Assembly (NCBI GenBank): GCA_035634055.1
Contig: DASQDR010000011.1
Coordinates: 1 to 10,512 of the forward strand
DNA: 10,512 bases
Direction: 5' to 3'
DNA from: JAICTV01 sp035634055
Lineage (GTDB): Bacteria; Planctomycetota; Phycisphaerae; Tepidisphaerales; Tepidisphaeraceae
A program made the translations under genes and the position numbers. How positions within the stretch are numbered: position 1 is the stretch's first letter; every line of letters starts with the position of its first letter. Below, one piece after another: positions 6,568 through 10,512 of this stretch. The notes under the pieces were generated by a model. The model saw nothing but the letters and a program-made list of their open reading frames with translations, searched no databases and had not been told where the DNA came from.

Positions 6568-7428
6568 ATGAACGTCGTTCGAACCCTAGCCGAAGCCCGT
6601 GCGGAGCGGGCGAAACTGAGGCCGATGGCGCTGGTGCCCACCATGGGCGCGCTGCACGCCGGCCACCTGTCGCTGATCGAGCACGCCAAGCAGCGCTGCC
6701 CGCACGTGGCGGTGAGCATCTTCGTCAACCCGACGCAGTTCGGCCCGCGCGAGGACTTCCAGAAGTACCCACGCCCGATCGAGGAGGACCTGGCCAAGTG
6801 CGATGCCGCCGGCGTGGACATCGTCTTCAACCCACCGCCGGAGGAGATGTACCGCCCGGGCGCGGCGGACGTCGTGGTCGACCTGCCCGCCCTTTCCACC
6901 GTTCTGGAGGGCAAGCACCGCCCTGGCCACTTCCGCGGTGTCTGCCAGGTGGTGGCCAAGCTGTTCAACGTGCTGACGCCGGACTTCGCGGTGTTCGGTC
7001 GCAAAGATTTCCAGCAGCTCCGGATCATCACCGCGATGGTGGAGGCGCTGGACTGGCCGATCAAGGTCGTGCCGGTGCCGACGATGCGCGAGGCGGACGG
7101 GCTGGCGATGAGCAGCCGCAACCAGTATTTGTCCGCCGACGAGCGCACGCGCGCACTCTCGATCAGCCGCGGGCTGATGCACGCGCGGCAGCTCGTCGCC
7201 GACGGCGTCAAGCAGACCAACCGCCTGCTCGCCACCATGCAGCACACGCTGCTGGACGTCGGCAAGCTCGGTAAGATTCCCGTGTCGATCGACTACGTGG
7301 CGGCGGTCGATCCGATCACGCTCAAGCCGGTCGAAACCATCACCGGCCCGACCGTGCTGGCCGTCGCGGCGCGCGTCGGCGTGACGCGGCTGATCGACAA
7401 TGTCATCGTCGAGCCGCCGGCCGCTTAG
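6568..7428 (+). CDS. panC: Pantothenate synthetase (pantoate-beta-alanine ligase)
   Basis: PanC joins pantoate and beta-alanine with ATP to give pantothenate, the precursor of coenzyme A, in the cytoplasm. The protein is 286 residues, normal for the family. It has VPTMGALHAGHLSLI (23-37) with the HxGH-type nucleotide site H30-x-x-H33, SIFVNPTQFGP for pantoate and ATP, HRPGHFRGVCQVVAKLFN, FGRKDFQQL (143-151), and TMREADGLAMSSRNQYLS (172-189), in which MSSRN is the KMSKS-like loop. ATG 6568 matches the family N-terminus; only a weak GAGAG precedes it. It lies 87 nt after folK and 22 nt before the fucosidase start. panB, the usual partner, is not in the window. Confidence 0.97.
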   Translation: MNVVRTLAEARAERAKLRPMALVPTMGALHAGHLSLIEHAKQRCPHVAVSIFVNPTQFGPREDFQKYPRPIEEDLAKCDAAGVDIVFNPPPEEMYRPGAADVVVDLPALSTVLEGKHRPGHFRGVCQVVAKLFNVLTPDFAVFGRKDFQQLRIITAMVEALDWPIKVVPVPTMREADGLAMSSRNQYLSADERTRALSISRGLMHARQLVADGVKQTNRLLATMQHTLLDVGKLGKIPVSIDYVAAVDPITLKPVETITGPTVLAVAARVGVTRLIDNVIVEPPAA

Positions 7429-7437
7429 CAGCAAAAT

Positions 7438-7443
7438 GGAGGA
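7438..7443 (+). promoter_or_regulatory. Ribosome binding site deciding the GTG start of the fucosidase
   Basis: GGAGGA lies 7 nt before GTG 7451. An in-frame ATG at 7436 overlaps this site and has no Shine-Dalgarno of its own, so GTG 7451 is the better start; it also places the signal peptide directly at the N-terminus. Confidence 0.75.
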
Positions 7444-7450
7444 CTCCCCC

Positions 7451-9082
7451 GTGCAGTTCAAGATCGCTCGAAGCCTGCTTTTCTTGACGCTCGTGCTCCC
7501 CGCGCTGGGGGCGGCGCCGTCATCGACGAACACCATCGCCGAGGGCGGCAACGAAAAAGAGGGCTGGGACATGGCCCCGCCCACCGTCACGCCGGCGATC
7601 GTCAAGGCGGCGCTCGAGGCCTCCAAGAAGCCGCTCCCGCCCGGGCCGTTCGAGCCGACGTGGGATTCGCTCAAGGCGAACTACAAGGTCCCGCCGTGGT
7701 TCAAGGAGGCGAAGTTCGGGCTCTTCATGCACTGGGGCCTTTACTCCGTGCCCGCCCACCACAACGAGTGGTACCAGAAGCACATGTACGCCGCCTTCAC
7801 CAAGTGGCACGCCGAGAACTTCGGCCCGCAGGACCAGTTCGGCTACAAGGACTTCATCCCCAAGTTCACCGCCGAGAAGTTTGACCCCGACGCGTGGGCC
7901 GAGCTGTTCGAGAAGTCGGGCGCGAAGTACGTCATGCCGACCGCGCAGCACCACGATAACTTCGCGCTGTGGGACTCCGAGCTCACGCAGATCGACGCCA
8001 AGGACATGGGCCCGAAGCGCGACCTGATCGGCGACCTCGGCGCCGCGGTGCGCAAGCGCGGGCTGAAGTTCGGCGTCTCCAACCACGGCATCGAGAACTT
8101 CGACTTCATCCGCCCGCAGCCCGCGCTCGCCGAGCAGCTCAAGGCCAAGGGCGTCGACCTGTACGACCCGAAGTGGAACGACATTTACCACGTCGCCGAC
8201 CGCAGCGACGCCGCCCTCGCCGCCTTTCTCACCGACTGGCTGCACCGCAACTACGAGCTGATCGACAAGTACCAGCCGGACATCCTCTGGTTCGACAACG
8301 GCGTCGATCACCGCATCCTCGACCCGCTCAAGCTCCAGGTGGCCGCCTACTACTACAACCGCGCGGCGGAGTGGAAGAAGGACGTCTCGATCAGCACCAA
8401 GAAGGCGGCGTACGCGCCCAGCGGCACGAACGTGCAGACGATTGGGTCGATCATCGATTTCGAGAAGATCGGCGGCCGCTCGCCCAGCGGCATCCGCTGG
8501 GGCGCATGGCAGGTGGACGAGCCCATCGGCAGCACCTGGGGCTACACCACCGGCATGCGCGTCAGCTCGCCCGGGTCGATCATCAGCAAGCTGGCCGACA
8601 CCGTGAGCAAGAACGGCAACCTGCTGCTGAACCTCTCGCCCAAGGCGGACGGCACCATCCCGCAGGAGCAGCAGGACGCGCTGCTGGAAGTCGGCAAGTG
8701 GCTCAAGACCAACGGCGAGGCGATCTACGGCACGCACGCCTGGACCAGGTTCGGCGAGGGCGGCGCCCGCGGCGACCGCGCGCTCAACGTCCGCTTCACC
8801 GTCAAGGGTGACGCCCTCTACGCCATCATCCTCGGCAACTGGCCCGGCGAGCAGGCGGTCATCAAATCCCTCTCCACCGGCCAAGCGCCCGGCGGAAAGA
8901 TCCAGAGCATCACGCTGCTCGGCGGCTCCGGCGACCTCCAATTCAAGCAGGACGCCGACGGGCTGCACGTCCAGCTCCCGTCGAGCGCGCCCGGCAACCA
9001 CGCGCACGTGCTGAAGATCACGGGACTCGAGATGAACCAGGAACCGACCGGGGAAGCGGCGCGGCTGGGCAACCCGCGCTAG
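7451..9082 (+). CDS. Secreted alpha-L-fucosidase, glycoside hydrolase family 29
   Basis: This 543-residue GH29 enzyme removes alpha-L-fucose from glycans with retention of configuration. A signal peptide (residues 1 to about 20, VQFKIARSLLFLTLVLPALG) sends it out of the cytoplasm. The catalytic barrel contains KFGLFMHWGLYSVPAHHNEWY (H94 in HWG) and TAQHHDNFALWDS (H167, H168), both fucose-pocket motifs. DILWFDNGVDH carries D282, which is at the position of the family's catalytic nucleophile. WGYTTG and SKNGNLLLNLSPKADGTIP close the barrel as usual. A short beta domain (about 440-530) follows. I cannot assign the acid/base residue or a GH29 subfamily by eye. GTG 7451 is chosen for its Shine-Dalgarno; ATG 7436 would add five residues. 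It starts 22 nt after panC. Substrates could be plant or algal fucose-containing polysaccharides, but no sulfatase, transporter or other glycoside hydrolase is adjacent. Confidence 0.93.
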   Translation: MQFKIARSLLFLTLVLPALGAAPSSTNTIAEGGNEKEGWDMAPPTVTPAIVKAALEASKKPLPPGPFEPTWDSLKANYKVPPWFKEAKFGLFMHWGLYSVPAHHNEWYQKHMYAAFTKWHAENFGPQDQFGYKDFIPKFTAEKFDPDAWAELFEKSGAKYVMPTAQHHDNFALWDSELTQIDAKDMGPKRDLIGDLGAAVRKRGLKFGVSNHGIENFDFIRPQPALAEQLKAKGVDLYDPKWNDIYHVADRSDAALAAFLTDWLHRNYELIDKYQPDILWFDNGVDHRILDPLKLQVAAYYYNRAAEWKKDVSISTKKAAYAPSGTNVQTIGSIIDFEKIGGRSPSGIRWGAWQVDEPIGSTWGYTTGMRVSSPGSIISKLADTVSKNGNLLLNLSPKADGTIPQEQQDALLEVGKWLKTNGEAIYGTHAWTRFGEGGARGDRALNVRFTVKGDALYAIILGNWPGEQAVIKSLSTGQAPGGKIQSITLLGGSGDLQFKQDADGLHVQLPSSAPGNHAHVLKITGLEMNQEPTGEAARLGNPR

Positions 9083-9191
9083 TCGCGAGGTGGCAGCACA
9101 AACTGGGGGCGCGAGTTCCGGCATCATCCGCCCGGTTGCGCACCGTTATCGCCGCGGCCCCTGCCGCGCGCGCCGCCGGACCCATACCGTC

Positions 9192-10199
9192 ATGGAAGAC
9201 ACCGCGGCCGACGCCTCGCGTGACGCTCCCCGCGCACAGCGCTCCGCCACCACCGCGCTGCTGCTCGCCACGCTCCTGTGGGGCTGCGGGTTCACCTGGG
9301 CCAAGACCGCGGGGGAAACCGCTAACCGCATGCTGGGCATCGGCGAGGGCGCGGCCGCCGGCCCCGTCTGGGTGTTGGCCGTGCGGTTCCTTTCGGCGGG
9401 CGTGCTCTGGCTCCTGATCTTCCGCGACGCCCGCCGCGGTTGGGACTGGCCCGTCGCCTGGCGCTCGGTGGTCCTGGGGTCGTGCCTCTCCGGCGGAATG
9501 GTCCTCCAGCACCTCGGGCTCGACCGCACCAGCGAGGCCGTCAGCGCCTTCCTCACCAGCCTGACCATCCTCTTCGTCCCGCTGCTGATGACCCTCGTCC
9601 TGCGCCGCCCGCCCCCGCCGGCGGCCTGGGCGGGCGTGATCATCGCCAGCGTCGGCGTCTGGCTGATGACCGGCGCGTCGGCCGAGTCGTTCGGTGCGGG
9701 CGAGATGCTTGGCCTGGCGTGCGCCGTCGCCTACTCCGTCGACATCGTCGCCGTGAACCTGCTGGTCCGCCCCGCCGACGTTGCCCGCGTGACCGCCGGC
9801 CAGTTCTTCGTGGTCGGCGCCATCTGCCTGATCGCGCTTCTGCTCCTGCCCGGCGGGCGCGCCAGCGTGACGCCGACGCGCGCGATGGACCTGCTGGGGC
9901 ACTCTGCCATCGGCGCGAACGTCGCCCTGCTCGCGGTGCTGGCATCGATGGGCGCGTTCGGGCTGCAGTTTCGCTTCCAGCCGCGGATCGATCCGACCCG
10001 GGCGGCCCTGCTCTACCTGGTCGAGCCGATCTTCGCCCTCGCCTACGCCTGGATCGTCACCGGCCGTCGGCTCACCGCCGTCGGCATGCTCGGGGCGGCC
10101 ATGATCCTGGTGGCCAACGTGCTGGCGGAAGTGCTCCAGTCGCGCAAGCGGAGCATCGTGGAGGAGCCGGCGGCGCTGGGCGCGCCGGTAATCGATTGA
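9192..10199 (+). CDS. EamA/DMT-superfamily membrane permease
   Basis: This 335-residue inner-membrane protein has about ten hydrophobic helices in two EamA repeats (about 19-148 and 160-308), the layout of drug/metabolite transporters. ALLLATLLWGCGFTWAKT (22-39) is the usual first helix with its Trp-Gly turn; DRTSEAVSAFLTSLTILFVP in the first repeat and IDPTRAALLYLVEPIFALAY in the second are matching family motifs. The substrate cannot be told from sequence; members export amino acids, nucleosides or other small molecules. Between helices 1 and 2 there is a slightly long Gly/Ala loop (about 40-55). ATG 9192 is chosen because it places helix 1 about 20 residues in; a GTG at 9090 would add a 34-residue Arg-rich tail with no family match. 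No strong Shine-Dalgarno is seen. The 109-nt gap after the fucosidase holds only a small GC hairpin (9153-9168). Confidence 0.88.
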   Translation: MEDTAADASRDAPRAQRSATTALLLATLLWGCGFTWAKTAGETANRMLGIGEGAAAGPVWVLAVRFLSAGVLWLLIFRDARRGWDWPVAWRSVVLGSCLSGGMVLQHLGLDRTSEAVSAFLTSLTILFVPLLMTLVLRRPPPPAAWAGVIIASVGVWLMTGASAESFGAGEMLGLACAVAYSVDIVAVNLLVRPADVARVTAGQFFVVGAICLIALLLLPGGRASVTPTRAMDLLGHSAIGANVALLAVLASMGAFGLQFRFQPRIDPTRAALLYLVEPIFALAYAWIVTGRRLTAVGMLGAAMILVANVLAEVLQSRKRSIVEEPAALGAPVID

Positions 10200-10247
10200 T
10201 TTGCGCGCGGGCCTGCTCGCCCCGCGGTTGCCTTTCCATCACGCAAA
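10200..10247. other. Possible weak nested stem after the EamA permease gene
   Basis: Directly after the stop, CGCGGG (10206-10211) pairs with CCCGCG (10221-10226), and outside it TTTGCG (10200-10205) pairs with CGCAAA (10242-10247). There is no T run, and 15 unpaired bases interrupt the right arm. It could contribute to transcription ending between this gene and the next, but such short GC stems are expected by chance here. Confidence 0.2.
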
Positions 10248-10268
10248 GGGCATAACCGCAACGCACCC

Positions 10269-10512
10269 ATGAACCTGTACGCCGCCCGGCTACTCACCCG
10301 ATCTTTGATGAACCAGCACGGCCTGTCCGACTGGCGCTTCGACTTTGACCACGCCCGCCGCCGGTTCGGCTCCTGCCGCCCGCGGCAGAAGCTCATCACC
10401 TTGTCGCGGCACCTGGTCTTTCTGAACGAAGAGCCGGAGGTGCGCGACACGATCCTGCACGAGATCGCCCACGCCCTCACCCCCGGCGACGGCCACGGCC
10501 GCCGGTGGAAGG
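10269..10512 (+). CDS. SprT-like zinc metalloprotease domain protein (partial, cut by the right edge)
   Basis: The frame is open from ATG 10269 to the window end (81 codons). It shows the SprT-like order: a Trp/Phe/Asp start (DWRFDFDHARRRFGSC, residues 21-36), LITLSRHLVFLNE, then DTILHEIAHAL with the zinc site H64-E65-x-x-H68, and GHGRRWK (75-81) with H76 as the probable third ligand. SprT-like proteins are zinc-dependent; the eukaryotic relative SPRTN cuts DNA-protein crosslinks, but the role of the short bacterial members is poorly defined. The C-terminal half is missing here, including any zinc-ribbon cysteines. ATG 10269 gives a family-like N-terminus; no clear Shine-Dalgarno precedes it. 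It lies 69 nt after the EamA permease gene, in the same direction. Confidence 0.85.
   Translation, partial: MNLYAARLLTRSLMNQHGLSDWRFDFDHARRRFGSCRPRQKLITLSRHLVFLNEEPEVRDTILHEIAHALTPGDGHGRRWK

Noticed and set aside
7520..9127. Long open frame (535 codons) on the minus strand across the fucosidase gene.
   Set aside because: It lies antisense to a gene with clear GH29 motifs, is made mostly of Val, Leu, Arg, Ala and Glu, and has no family motif. Long antisense frames are expected at this GC content.
9153..9168. CGCGGC-CCCT-GCCGCG hairpin before the EamA gene as a terminator or regulator.
   Set aside because: The stem is only 6 bp of pure GC, with no U tract, in a GC-rich gap, so chance is the simplest explanation.

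Overview
The window is GC-rich bacterial chromosome, almost fully coding, with no sign of phage, transposons, CRISPR or RNA genes. The gene content fits Planctomycetota, perhaps class Phycisphaerae: a lysine-tRNA ligase carrying an EISPGYTELND variant motif and run together with a Lol-type ABC transporter, a secreted DUF1570/peptidase-MA-like metallopeptidase, and a secreted GH29 fucosidase. This placement is inferred from gene content and protein style and has not been tested by phylogeny.

Left half, minus strand. At the left edge (1-621) is the N-terminal part of a membrane protein. It resembles a DUF4405-type, flavinylation-associated b-type cytochrome, and its tail looks like the start of a SagB/ThcOx-type nitroreductase domain. 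Upstream, and also transcribed leftward, is a compact operon: lysS (4619-3078), then a LolC/LolE/MacB-type permease (3072-1636), then a LolD-type ATPase (1639-749). The lysS stop lies 5 nt from the permease start, with the Shine-Dalgarno sequence inside the end of lysS. The permease stop and ATPase start overlap as ATGA. The pair probably forms an ABC machine that extracts or moves lipoproteins or other amphiphiles from the inner membrane.

Right half, plus strand. A 91-bp divergent region (4620-4710) separates lysS from a rightward series of six genes: secreted gluzincin metallopeptidase (4711-5961), folK (6001-6480), panC (6568-7428), secreted GH29 alpha-L-fucosidase (7451-9082), EamA/DMT-family permease (9192-10199), and a SprT-like zinc metalloprotease cut by the right edge (10269 onward). 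FolK (folate) and PanC (pantothenate) are neighbours in many bacteria, usually with panB, which is absent here. The fucosidase starts 22 nt after panC, so it may be co-transcribed, although no shared pathway is evident.

No clearly novel multi-gene system is visible. Points worth a second look are the cytochrome-SagB fusion at the left edge, a roughly 40-residue partly hydrophobic insertion in the LolD-like ATPase, an Asn-to-Pro change in the lysine pocket of LysRS, the perfect 10-bp hairpin before folK, and the unusual gene pairings. All intergenic gaps are shorter than 130 bp, and none holds a convincing rho-independent terminator with a U tract.
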